A stretch of DNA of 64,000 nucleotides, taken from the NCBI RefSeq assembly GCF_900102435.1, contig NZ_FNBU01000001.1:62001-126000 (forward strand). The letters are read 5' to 3'. Below the pieces are notes generated by a model. The model ran no database searches. It saw only the letters and a list, made by a program, of their open reading frames with translations, and was not told the origin of the DNA. The position numbers and the translations under genes were made by a program. This document shows, piece after piece, positions 44,817 through 53,644 of this stretch. The first letter of the stretch is position 1, and every line of letters starts with the position of its first letter. This DNA is from Sporolituus thermophilus DSM 23256 (GTDB lineage Bacteria; Bacillota; Negativicutes; Sporomusales; Thermosinaceae).

Positions 44817-46031
44817 TTAGAGCAAGCTAACCGTGTAGCCTTCGCGGCGCAAGTTTGCCAGGATTTCATCGGTATGGAGGGCATCGCGCGTTTCCAGGCT
44901 GAGCTCCACGACGGCCTGGCCGAGCGGTACGTTGCGCGCTACCCGGTCATGATAAACATGAATGACATTGGCCCGGGACTTGGCAATGACGGCTAGCAGC
45001 CGCTGGAGCTCCCCGGGACGGTCGAGGACCAGGGTCGTCATTTTTACGCGGCGGCCGGCTTTTACCAGGCCGCGTTCAATAATGCGGGAAATAAAGTTGA
45101 CGTCGATATTGCCGCCGGACAGGATGCAGGCCAGTTTGCCCTTGGCGGGGATTTTGCCATGGAGGACGGCCGCCAGGCTTACCGCCCCGGCGCCCTCGAC
45201 CATGAGTTTGGCCCGCTCCAGCAGCATGAGAATGGCGCCGGCGGTGGCCTCATCATCAACGACCACCACATCGTCTACATATTTGTCAATAATGGCGAAG
45301 GTAAGATCGCCCGGTACTTTGACCGCTATCCCGTCAGCCATGGTTACGGCGTCGGGAGTAGTTTTAATTTCATGAGCCTGTTTCGACATATAGACCGCCG
45401 GCGCGCCCTGGGCCTGGACCCCGTAAATTTTCACATGGGGAGCCAGTTCCTTGACTGCGGCGGCGATGCCGGCGATGAGGCCGCCGCCGCCAATCGGGGC
45501 AACGATGGCCGACACGTCGTCGAGGTCGCGCAAGATTTCCAGTCCCACCGTCCCCTGACCGGCGATAACGGCCGGATCGTTAAAAGCATGAATAAAGGTC
45601 TGGCCCTTTTCCGCCTGTACCTGTTTGGCCTTTTGGAACGCCTCGTCGTAGACCGCGCCGGCAAGCAGCACCTCCGCGCCATAACCGCGGGTGGCCATGA
45701 TTTTCGCCAGTGGCGCTACTTCCGGCATGACAATGGTTGCTCTTATCCCGGCCAGCCTGGCGGCAAACGCCACCCCCTGGGCGTGGTTGCCGGCAGACGC
45801 GGCGATCACCCCCCGTCGCTTTTCGGCTTCGGTGAGCGAGTGAATCTTGTTGTAGGCCCCGCGAATTTTGAAAGAACCGGTTTTCTGCAGGTTTTCCAGC
45901 TTCAGGTATACATCGCAGCCAGCCATGGCGCTGAAAGTGTGGCTATAGTCAAGGGGTGTGCGGTGAACAAGGCCGGCAAGGGCTTCCTGAGCTTGTTTGA
46001 CATCGTTTAGCGTGACGGCAATATTATCCAT
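44817..46031 (-). CDS. ilvA: Threonine ammonia-lyase with C-terminal ACT domain
   Basis: A 404-residue PLP enzyme. The PLP Lys is in KTGSFKIRGAYNK and the phosphate loop is PIGGGGLIAGIA. The C-terminal ~80 residues form one ACT-like domain (KMTTLVLDRPGELQRLLAVIA), the short form typical of catabolic/TdcB-like or CimA-bypass IlvA. It makes 2-oxobutyrate from threonine. Confidence 0.93.
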   Translation of the reverse strand: MDNIAVTLNDVKQAQEALAGLVHRTPLDYSHTFSAMAGCDVYLKLENLQKTGSFKIRGAYNKIHSLTEAEKRRGVIAASAGNHAQGVAFAARLAGIRATIVMPEVAPLAKIMATRGYGAEVLLAGAVYDEAFQKAKQVQAEKGQTFIHAFNDPAVIAGQGTVGLEILRDLDDVSAIVAPIGGGGLIAGIAAAVKELAPHVKIYGVQAQGAPAVYMSKQAHEIKTTPDAVTMADGIAVKVPGDLTFAIIDKYVDDVVVVDDEATAGAILMLLERAKLMVEGAGAVSLAAVLHGKIPAKGKLACILSGGNIDVNFISRIIERGLVKAGRRVKMTTLVLDRPGELQRLLAVIAKSRANVIHVYHDRVARNVPLGQAVVELSLETRDALHTDEILANLRREGYTVSLL

Positions 46032-46060
46032 CTATGTCAGCCTCCGCTTTTTCGTGCCTA

Positions 46061-46873
46061 TCAGACCAAGGCCGGTCTAATATCTGTTTTCTTAGTATGC
46101 TCATCCACTGCGTGTAAGATAAGCAGGGCTACATAGTCTTCCACTAGTTTTTCCTGCGGCTCGGCCGTGGCTACCAGGACACCGGTGCCGACGACCTGGG
46201 CCCCCACTTCCTGGGCCAGATCAACAAGCCCGCGCGCGGTGCCGCCAGCCTTCATGAAATCGTCGATGATAAGCACCCGCGCGCCCGCCGGGACGGCCCG
46301 CTTGGCCAGCGACATCGTCTGAATGCGACGCGACGACCCTGTCACATAGTTGATGCTTACCGCCGGTCCTTCGGTCACTTTACTGCCGCGCCGCACAATG
46401 ACAAGCGGCACGTTGAACGCCCGGGCCGTGGCAAAAGCAAGGGGAATCCCCTTAGTTTCCACGGTCATGACACAATCGGGTGCCAAATGCTGAAAGCGGG
46501 TCATAAACACCTCGCCTATTTGCAGCATCAGCTGGCTGTTAAACAAAATATCGGACATATACAAAAAACCGCCGGGAATAATCCGGTCGGCACTCTTTAG
46601 CTGTTCGGCCAGGCCGGTGAGCAAACCGTTAATAGCCGCTGCCTCCTGCTGCGGCAGGTAGCGCACGCCGCCGGCAGCGCCGCTCACTGTTTCGAGCGTC
46701 CCCAAGCCAAAGCTCTGCAGCGCTTGTTTTATGGTAAGAATATCTTCGCTGATGGTGGACTTGGCGGCGCCGAAGAGTTCGCTGAAATACCCAAGCGAAA
46801 ACAGGTGGTGCGGCCGGTCAACCAGCAATTTGGTAAGCGCCACTACCCGTTCCACTCTCCGTACTTTTTCCAT
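46061..46873 (-). CDS. purR: Pur operon repressor
   Basis: A 270-residue PurR of the Bacillus type: N-terminal winged HTH (~1-75) and a PRPP-binding phosphoribosyltransferase-like domain with RVLIIDDFMKAGGTARGLV. It represses purine genes unless PRPP is high. Upstream, CGAA...TTCG at 46903-46918 is an inverted element that may be its own operator. Confidence 0.95.
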   Translation of the reverse strand: MEKVRRVERVVALTKLLVDRPHHLFSLGYFSELFGAAKSTISEDILTIKQALQSFGLGTLETVSGAAGGVRYLPQQEAAAINGLLTGLAEQLKSADRIIPGGFLYMSDILFNSQLMLQIGEVFMTRFQHLAPDCVMTVETKGIPLAFATARAFNVPLVIVRRGSKVTEGPAVSINYVTGSSRRIQTMSLAKRAVPAGARVLIIDDFMKAGGTARGLVDLAQEVGAQVVGTGVLVATAEPQEKLVEDYVALLILHAVDEHTKKTDIRPALV

Positions 46874-46979
46874 ATATTTACCCCCATTGTCAGGAAAGCT
46901 AGCGAATAATTTGTTCGTTTTAAATATTTTTATTCATGTTCTCTGCCAAAGCAGCAATTCCTGCTCAAAGTAAAAAAAA

Positions 46980-47082
46980 GTATGAAGGTATGATGTATGA
47001 GGTATGAGGTTACTTCTCACTTCATACTTCATACTTCATACTTCATACTTCATACTTCATACTTCTTACTTCTTACTTCTTA
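46980..47082. repeat. Heptanucleotide repeat hairpin that supplies a stop codon and terminator
   Basis: Ten 7-base units (CTTCTCA, six CTTCATA, three CTTCTTA) run from 47013 to 47082. The last TTA (47080-47082) is the TAA stop codon of the nucleotidyltransferase gene. Four inverted units (GTATGAA, GTATGAT, two GTATGAG) lie at 46980-47008. On the minus strand the two parts fold into an imperfect stem of about 28 bp with a tiny loop, followed by CTTTTTTTT at 46979-46972, so it also looks like the gene's intrinsic terminator. Confidence 0.9.
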
Positions 47083-47832
47083 CCCCTGCACCAGGCTGCG
47101 CACCATTTCCAGATCGCTGGGTTTGTCGACATCGATCCCCAGTTCCGGGTAGCGCGACTCGATGACGGCGCCGGTGATGCCCAGCATCGCCGCTACCCGC
47201 TTCTCCACTTCCGGCAGCATCAGGCGGCCGAAGATGAATTTGAAGACAAAACTCCAGCCCAGCAGGCAGCACAGTTTAAACGGGTTTTTGCGGTTTTCGA
47301 TGATGCGTTCGGCCACCGCCATGCAGCGCGGCACGATGGCCGGGTTGACCAGAAAGATGTTGCCGCCCGTATAGGTACCTTCCCGAAAGCGCACATAAGT
47401 GCGCTTGTTGCCGGGATAGTAGCGCTCATTGTCTTCCCGCCGGACAATAGGATAATATAAATCGGCTTCCACCCGGCTGCATTGGGCCAAAAAATCCTGG
47501 ATGGCCTCCGGCGTCACCAGCGGGATGTCGGCGGTTACGACCAGCACTTTGCGCTCATGGCCCAAGGCGGCCATGCCGCGGCTAATGGTTTCGACGATTG
47601 TCCTGCCGCCTTCCACGACCACGGCGCTGGGGGGCAGCCCGCAGTTTGCCAGTTCTCTGGCCGGACCGACGACGAAGATGCGGCCGACCTGCGGACAGGC
47701 TGCCAATGCTTCGGCGACAAATGTTACCATGGGCTTGCCGGCGATATCAATCATTGCTTCATACGGCTGGGCCGAAACTTGCCGGAGCGGTTCGGCATTT
47801 TGGCCGCCGGCCAGGATAATGGCGTCATACAT
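47080..47832 (-). CDS. MobA-like NTP transferase
   Basis: A 250-residue nucleotidyltransferase with IILAGGQ, AGKPMVTFVAEAL and TADIPLVTPEAI (metal-binding DIP). It belongs to the MobA/GlmU-like NTP_transf_3 group; the sugar or cofactor substrate is unknown. ATG 47832 follows GGGGGAGAAG. Its stop codon lies in the tandem repeat described above. Located between gntR and purR, a place where most Firmicutes have no gene of this family that I recall. Confidence 0.88.
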   Translation of the reverse strand: MYDAIILAGGQNAEPLRQVSAQPYEAMIDIAGKPMVTFVAEALAACPQVGRIFVVGPARELANCGLPPSAVVVEGGRTIVETISRGMAALGHERKVLVVTADIPLVTPEAIQDFLAQCSRVEADLYYPIVRREDNERYYPGNKRTYVRFREGTYTGGNIFLVNPAIVPRCMAVAERIIENRKNPFKLCCLLGWSFVFKFIFGRLMLPEVEKRVAAMLGITGAVIESRYPELGIDVDKPSDLEMVRSLVQG

Positions 47833-47867
47833 ACGGCGTGCTTCTCCCCCTAGTGTCAAATCCGGCG

Positions 47868-48563
47868 TTAATATGGCCGGTCGCTGCTTTGCCGTTCGTT
47901 TAAATCCTGCAGTAGCACCTGTTCGGAATTTTCCATATGTTCTCGGGCCACCTGTTGGGCCGCCTCGATATCCCGCGCCGCGATCGCCTCCACCAATTTC
48001 CGGTGTTCTTCCAGCGTGTTTTTCAGACGACCCGGATAGGCCATCGAAATAGTGCGGAAACGGGTAAACTGCTCACGCAGGTTATTGATAATGCCTACCA
48101 GACGGTCGTTGCGGCTGGCCCGGTACAAAATATCGTGAAACAGACTGTCAAGTTCCACGATTCTTTGGATTTCGCCCTTGTCAATTTCCTCCCCAATCTG
48201 GACTAACAGCCGCTCGAGCTGCTCAAGTTCCTCATCGGTAATACGCTCGGCCGCCAGCCCGGCGGCCAGAACGTCAAGGGCGGTGCGAATTTCAAACACC
48301 TCGTTGATGTCCTTGATGGACAGACCGGCTACATACGTGCCGCGCCGCGGGATCATGACGACAAATCCTTCCAGTTCCAGTTTCCGGATGGCTTCCCGCA
48401 CCGGCGTACGGCTGACGCCCAATTCTTCGGCGAGTTGCGTCTCCATGAGCCGTTCCCCGGGTTTCAACAGGCCGCTGTTGATAGCGTTGCGCAGCGTTTC
48501 GGCCACCACCTCGCGCAGCGGTTGGTAACTATCCAGTTTAATCGGCAGTAAGCGCCGTTCCAT
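47868..48563 (-). CDS. GntR-family regulator with FCD domain
   Basis: A 231-residue regulator with N-terminal winged HTH (LAEELGVSRTPVREAIRKLELEG) and FCD domain starting at VFEIRTALDVLAAGLAAERI. Starts where ispE ends, so it is coupled to that operon. The target is unknown; the nearby nucleotidyltransferase gene is the obvious candidate. Distinct from the GntR at 5821. Confidence 0.9.
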   Translation of the reverse strand: MERRLLPIKLDSYQPLREVVAETLRNAINSGLLKPGERLMETQLAEELGVSRTPVREAIRKLELEGFVVMIPRRGTYVAGLSIKDINEVFEIRTALDVLAAGLAAERITDEELEQLERLLVQIGEEIDKGEIQRIVELDSLFHDILYRASRNDRLVGIINNLREQFTRFRTISMAYPGRLKNTLEEHRKLVEAIAARDIEAAQQVAREHMENSEQVLLQDLNERQSSDRPY

Positions 48564-49427
48564 TTACTCCTCCACCTTCATCAATGTCTCAGCTACAAAA
48601 ATTTCCGCCGCAGTTTGCTGCCGAAGCATGGCTGCGATATGTTCGGCTTGCTCGCGGCCGGCGGCCAAACCAAAAACCGTCGGACCGCTGCCGGACATGA
48701 GACTGCCCAGCGCCCCCGCCTCGACCATCAACCGTTTAAGCCGGTCAATATCCGGGTAAGCGGGGATAGTTACGCTTTCCAGGACATTACCCAGTCCCGC
48801 GGCCACTGCGGCTAAGTCGGATTGCGCCAGGCTGCGGCGCATTGCGGCAATATCGGGACGGCGCCCAACCGCCTGGGGGCGGAAATTGCCGTAGACCCAG
48901 GCAGTGGACACGCTGACCGCCGGTTTAGCCAAAACGACAAAACACTGGGGCAAGGGCGGCAGCGGCGTAAGGATTTCTCCCCGCCCGGTAGCCAGCATGG
49001 TGCCGCCGTGCAAACAAAAAGGCACATCCGAGCCTAAAGCGGCGCCGAGCCGCTCAAGCTCATGACTATTTAAACCAAGTCCCCACAAGCGGTTGAGCCC
49101 GCGCAAGACAGCGGCGGCATCGGCGCTGCCGCCGGCTAGCCCTGCCGCCAGCGGGATGCGTTTGGTCAAGTGAATATGTACACCGCGATCAATCCGGAAA
49201 GTATCCCGAATTAAGGACGCGGCGCGATAGGCCAGATTGGTATGGTCGCATGCAAGGTCAGACCGGTCGCAGGTAACGGTAATATCCCTCTGCTGTTCGG
49301 TCAGGGTCACCGCATCAGCCAAGGTAATGGCCTGCATGATCATGACTACCTCATGGTAACCGTCGCTGCGCCTGCCCAGCACGTCCAGGGCTAAATTAAT
49401 TTTGGCATACGCACTAATGGTCAGCAT
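48564..49427 (-). CDS. ispE: 4-diphosphocytidyl-2-C-methyl-D-erythritol kinase
   Basis: A 287-residue GHMP kinase of the MEP isoprenoid pathway. AKINLALDVLGRRSDGYHEV and the ATP loop IPLAAGLAGGSADAAAVLRGLN are diagnostic; the C-terminal MSGSGPTVFGL is motif 3. Next to purR in Firmicutes; here two genes lie between. Confidence 0.97.
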   Translation of the reverse strand: MLTISAYAKINLALDVLGRRSDGYHEVVMIMQAITLADAVTLTEQQRDITVTCDRSDLACDHTNLAYRAASLIRDTFRIDRGVHIHLTKRIPLAAGLAGGSADAAAVLRGLNRLWGLGLNSHELERLGAALGSDVPFCLHGGTMLATGRGEILTPLPPLPQCFVVLAKPAVSVSTAWVYGNFRPQAVGRRPDIAAMRRSLAQSDLAAVAAGLGNVLESVTIPAYPDIDRLKRLMVEAGALGSLMSGSGPTVFGLAAGREQAEHIAAMLRQQTAAEIFVAETLMKVEE

Positions 49428-49439
49428 AGCCTTCAGCCG

Positions 49440-49910
49440 CTAGGCGCTCACTTGGCGGAGGGCAATTTCCTCCTGACTGGTCAGGATTTTATCAATATCG
49501 AGCAAAATGAGCAGCCGGTTATCCAGTTTGCCCACGCCGTTAAGATATTGGGCATCAAGCACAAAAGCGGGGGGCGGCGGCTCGATGCTGCTGGCCGGAA
49601 GACGCACTACTTCCGTAACGGCATCGACGATAATCCCCACCGTCTGGCCCTTCACTTCCACAATAACGATGCGCGTATCATCGGTATAGTCGGTCACAGT
49701 GAGGCCGAACCGCTTGCGCAGGTCAATCACGGGAATAATCCGTCCCCGCAGATTGATGATGCCCTCCATAAAGGCCGCTGCCTGCGGCAGCTTGGTAATC
49801 GGCGCCAGGCGGTTGATTTCCTGGACTTTGGTTATCGGCAGGCCGTACTCTTCGCTGGCTAACCGGAATATAACCAACTGGATTTCGGGAGCAGACTGGA
49901 CGTTATCCAT
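49440..49910 (-). CDS. cheW: Chemotaxis adaptor CheW
   Basis: A 156-residue CheW: IQLVIFRLASEEYGLPITKVQEI, FMEGIINLRGRIIPVIDLRKRF and LLILLDIDKIL. It couples receptors to CheA. ATG 49910 follows GGAGGTG; a longer open frame upstream overlaps cphA and is not coding. No other chemotaxis gene is near, so it sits apart from its system. Confidence 0.95.
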   Translation of the reverse strand: MDNVQSAPEIQLVIFRLASEEYGLPITKVQEINRLAPITKLPQAAAFMEGIINLRGRIIPVIDLRKRFGLTVTDYTDDTRIVIVEVKGQTVGIIVDAVTEVVRLPASSIEPPPPAFVLDAQYLNGVGKLDNRLLILLDIDKILTSQEEIALRQVSA

Positions 49911-50004
49911 GGCACACCTCCACATAAACTCTGCGGCTGTAATATATTCTACGCTTCGGTAAGGTTCGCCTGCAACCGTCCAGCCATTTTTTTCATGTGA
50001 CATG

Positions 50005-52662
50005 TCAAAAATGCTGCGCACCCGCCACCACCAGCTGGCCAACACCCGGCGTCTCATCCTCCCGGGGGGCTTGCCGCCGCGTCTCAGCAAACTCCTGGAT
50101 GCTAGCCAGGACTTTATCGTATTTTTCGTAAAAAACAACAACAAGATCGCCGGGCCGGGCGTCGGCCAAAGCCCTGGCGACTGCTTCCGCTTCCCCCAGA
50201 ATAGTGACAATGCGGTCTTCGGGAAACTGAGCTTCCAACACGCCGCGCCGGAGGAGCTCGGCCACTTCGCCGGGAGCACGGCCGCGCCGATCGGCATCTT
50301 CTTTGATATAGATGTAGTCAAAACCACGGCCGGCAATGCGCCCCACATTAACAATGACGTCGTCCCGCCGGTCGCCGGGCGCGGCAATAACACCGACCAG
50401 ACGCGTTGCTCCCAGCCGCCGTACTGTGTTAATCAGGGCCTGGTACCCGGCGGGATTATGGCCGTAGTCAATACAAACGCGAATATCGCCCATTGTCAAG
50501 AGGTTGAGCCGTCCCGGATTTTGGTCAAAGGTTGCCAGTCCCTGCCGGATATAGGTCAGGGGCACTTTCAGGCAATAGCAGGCAGCGGCGGCTACTAAGG
50601 CGTTCTGCAAATTGTGAGCGGCAATGCCGCCAAGGGTGACGGGAATGTCGCCCACCGCGCTGATCGGGCGGGCGAGACTACCGCAGGCGGCATAGAGCAT
50701 GCTATCTTTGACAAAGAAGGCTTTACCGCCAATCCCCAAATGACGGCGAACAACAATGTTATCCGCTTCGGTACTGAAATAGACCACCTCGCCCCGCACG
50801 CGGCCGGCAAGCCGCACGACGTACGGATCATCGGCGTTGAGCAGGGCATACCCCCCTGGCCGAACAGTTTCAACAACCAACGACTTGATATAGGCCAAGT
50901 CATCCAGGTCTTCGATGCCATCCTGGCCAAGGTGATCTTCCGTAATATTGGTAATGATGCCCACATCACACTGATCAAAGGCAAGTCCGCCGCGGACGAT
51001 GCCGCCCCGTGCCGTTTCGAGCACGGCCACTTCCACCGTCGGGTCGGTCAGTACCGCCCGGGCGCTGGCCGGGCCAGTGGTATCGCCTTTCTGAATGCAC
51101 TGCCCGCCGATATAAATGCCGTCGGTTGTCGTCATCCCCACGCAGTAACCGGCCGTGCGCCAAATATGGCCGATCATCCGCGTCACTGTTGTTTTGCCGT
51201 TGGTGCCGGTGATGGCAATAACGGGAATGCGGCCTTGGCCATCGGGGAATAGATAATCGACAATAGCGCCGGCTACGTCACGCGGTTTGCCGGCGCTCGG
51301 ATAATGGTGCATGCGGATGCCGGGAGCGGCGTTTACTTCAATGACCGCGCCATTGCCAGGGCCGACCGGCTGGGAAATATCGCTGGCCACAATGTCCACC
51401 CCGGCGACATCAAGCCCGATGAGCATAGCGGCCCGCTCGGCCAGGCGGGCGTTGTCAGGGTGAACGATATCGGTTACATCGACGGCGGTGCCGCCGGTAC
51501 TGAGGTTGGAGGTTTCCCGAATATACACGGTGCGCCCCGCCGCCGGCACACTGGCCGGCGTCAGGCCTTGCTTAGCGAGAACGGTCAGCGCGATGGGGTC
51601 AATTCTAATCTTGGTGAGCGGCTTTTCATGCCCTTCGCCGCGCAAAGGATCACTGTTTACTATCGCCACCAGCTCGGCGACCGTATGGACGCCGTCGCCT
51701 ACCACATAGGCGGGAATACGCTCCGCCGCCGCCACCATTTTGCCATTAACGACGCATAGCCGGTACTGCCGGCCGGGAATATACTCCTCGACCAGTACTT
51801 CCCGGTCATGGGCGGCGGCAAAGGCAAAAGCCCGCTCGACCTCGGCCGCGTCGTGCACGTTAATGGTGACGCCCTTGCCTTGATTGCCGCGCAACGGTTT
51901 GAGCACCACCGGGGCGCCAAACCGCTCCCACGCTTTGACCGCCTGGTCGGCAGCGGTGACAATGACCCCTTGAGGCACAGTGATGCCGCCGGCGCCCAAC
52001 ACCTGCTTGGTGAGATGCTTGTCCGAAGCCAAATCGCCGGCCACCAGGCTTGTCCGGCCGGTGGTGGTGGCCCACACCCGTTGTTGGCGCCGGCCGTAGC
52101 CAAGCTGCAACAAATTGGCGTCCCCGATACGCAGAACGGGAATGCCCCGCCGCCGGGCCGCCTGGTAAATAGCACCCGTGCTCGGCCCGAGTTCATAGCT
52201 GTCCCCGGCTGCGCGGATCGTCCGGACCGCGCCGGCCACATCATAAGGCCGCCCCTCAATAACGGCGGTAAGCAGCCCGTAGGCCGCATAAGCGGCCTGC
52301 AAACCCGCCGGCGCCTGCCCAAAGCCGAAGGCGACGTCGTAGATCCCGGTCTTCCCTGCGCCGCGCGTCTTGCCAAAGGTCGCGTCATAACCGGCCAGGC
52401 ACTGCAGTTCGAGGGCTACATGCTCAAAGATATGGGCAAGGTAGGTGCCCTCCTGCAGCCGCTTGACAAAGCCCCCGGCATAGCCCCGCGAACAATGATG
52501 CTCGGCAAGCCCAGGCAGCAGGGCCGTCAGCCGTTCGCTAAAACCCGGTATGGCCGTACTGGGTACATCGCTTAAGTCGCCCAGGTCGAGCTTAACCAGT
52601 ACCACCGGCCGGTAACTGTAAATATTTGGCCCTTCCAGTACGCGCACAGACAGAATTTGCAT
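50005..52662 (-). CDS. cphA: Cyanophycin synthetase
   Basis: An 885-residue, two-engine enzyme: N-terminal region and ATP-grasp domain (~1-480; VVLKPLRGNQGKGVTINV, VEEYIPGRQYRLCVV, EVNAAPGIRMH) and C-terminal Mur-ligase domain (~490-885; VIAITGTNGKTTVTRMIGHIW). It adds Asp and Arg in turn to build cyanophycin granules. Length fits cyanobacterial CphA. ATG 52662 follows GAGGGGG, 15 bases after cphB. Confidence 0.97.
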   Translation of the reverse strand: MQILSVRVLEGPNIYSYRPVVLVKLDLGDLSDVPSTAIPGFSERLTALLPGLAEHHCSRGYAGGFVKRLQEGTYLAHIFEHVALELQCLAGYDATFGKTRGAGKTGIYDVAFGFGQAPAGLQAAYAAYGLLTAVIEGRPYDVAGAVRTIRAAGDSYELGPSTGAIYQAARRRGIPVLRIGDANLLQLGYGRRQQRVWATTTGRTSLVAGDLASDKHLTKQVLGAGGITVPQGVIVTAADQAVKAWERFGAPVVLKPLRGNQGKGVTINVHDAAEVERAFAFAAAHDREVLVEEYIPGRQYRLCVVNGKMVAAAERIPAYVVGDGVHTVAELVAIVNSDPLRGEGHEKPLTKIRIDPIALTVLAKQGLTPASVPAAGRTVYIRETSNLSTGGTAVDVTDIVHPDNARLAERAAMLIGLDVAGVDIVASDISQPVGPGNGAVIEVNAAPGIRMHHYPSAGKPRDVAGAIVDYLFPDGQGRIPVIAITGTNGKTTVTRMIGHIWRTAGYCVGMTTTDGIYIGGQCIQKGDTTGPASARAVLTDPTVEVAVLETARGGIVRGGLAFDQCDVGIITNITEDHLGQDGIEDLDDLAYIKSLVVETVRPGGYALLNADDPYVVRLAGRVRGEVVYFSTEADNIVVRRHLGIGGKAFFVKDSMLYAACGSLARPISAVGDIPVTLGGIAAHNLQNALVAAAACYCLKVPLTYIRQGLATFDQNPGRLNLLTMGDIRVCIDYGHNPAGYQALINTVRRLGATRLVGVIAAPGDRRDDVIVNVGRIAGRGFDYIYIKEDADRRGRAPGEVAELLRRGVLEAQFPEDRIVTILGEAEAVARALADARPGDLVVVFYEKYDKVLASIQEFAETRRQAPREDETPGVGQLVVAGAQHF

Positions 52663-52677
52663 AACCAAAGCCCCCTC

Positions 52678-53490
52678 TTACGATCGACCCATGTACGGCA
52701 CGCGCCGTTTCAGGTCGTAGCCAAACCCGGCCGGCAGGACATGCATGATTATATTGGTAAGCGCCAGCGGGTCGTTGCGTTTGGATTCCGATATATTTGA
52801 GTGAACAATTCCTTTGCCGTCCACGATGGTAACGGTCTGGGAACCGATGACTTCGCAAGCGCCATCACGGGCGACGGCCAACGCCGTATCCTCGTCGATG
52901 CCTATTCCTAAAACATAAGGATTTTGGGCTACCGCCGCCAACAGACGGTTAATGCGGCCACGCTGCGCAAAATGCTGATCAATGACGACATCTTCCAAAA
53001 GCCCCATGCCGTGGGCCATACTGACGGTAGATTTTTTGGGCGTGTCACTGGAATCGCCATCCACAATCATGGTGTCGCTCATAACCGACGCGCCGGCGCT
53101 GGTGCCGGCGATAACCGTCCCGCGTTCATAGGCGCGGCGGATGGCCACGTCGGCGCGGGAGCCGCCCAGGATGCTCGTCAGCCTGAGCTGGTCGCCGCCG
53201 GTAAAGAAAATGCCGGTGGCACTCTCCAGTTCGGCCGCCTGGTTCGGGTCGTTGGCTGCCGCCCGATTGCTAATATACAGGACTGCCACCGCTTCAGCGC
53301 CTAACTCGAGGAAAAGCGTCCGGTACTCGTCGCCTACCACCCGCGGTTGTTCTGTCGCCGTGGTAATGACGGCGATGCGGGCCTGCCGGCCGCCGGCCAT
53401 GGCAACGAATTTGCGCAGGATGAGACATTCGCCTTTTTTGTCTTCATTGCCGCCGATAATCAGGAGATTGCCGGCCTGCTTATCCGCCAT
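52678..53490 (-). CDS. cphB: Cyanophycinase
   Basis: A 270-residue serine exopeptidase (peptidase S51) that releases beta-Asp-Arg from cyanophycin. The catalytic Ser is in AGTSAGASVM; FFTGGDQLRL and VIDQHFAQRGRINRL are typical. Cytoplasmic (no signal peptide). It precedes cphA in one operon, so synthesis and breakdown enzymes are made together. ATG 53490 follows GGAGG. Confidence 0.96.
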   Translation of the reverse strand: MADKQAGNLLIIGGNEDKKGECLILRKFVAMAGGRQARIAVITTATEQPRVVGDEYRTLFLELGAEAVAVLYISNRAAANDPNQAAELESATGIFFTGGDQLRLTSILGGSRADVAIRRAYERGTVIAGTSAGASVMSDTMIVDGDSSDTPKKSTVSMAHGMGLLEDVVIDQHFAQRGRINRLLAAVAQNPYVLGIGIDEDTALAVARDGACEVIGSQTVTIVDGKGIVHSNISESKRNDPLALTNIIMHVLPAGFGYDLKRRVPYMGRS

Positions 53491-53644
53491 ATATGACCTC
53501 CGTCCGCTGTGGATGATGAGAATTGTCAATCACTTTCTATTTTTGCCACTGTCCATGGTGTTTATACAAAAAATTCCTACCCGTAACCGCCGACAAATGG
53601 CGTTCATATAATGGTCTAAAGTATTGCTCAAGGGGGGACTTTCG

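Noticed and set aside
49911-50393. N-terminal extension of the CheW frame by 161 codons
   Set aside because: The extension overlaps the Mur-ligase part of cphA in another frame, and CheW homologues start at ATG 49910 behind GGAGG.
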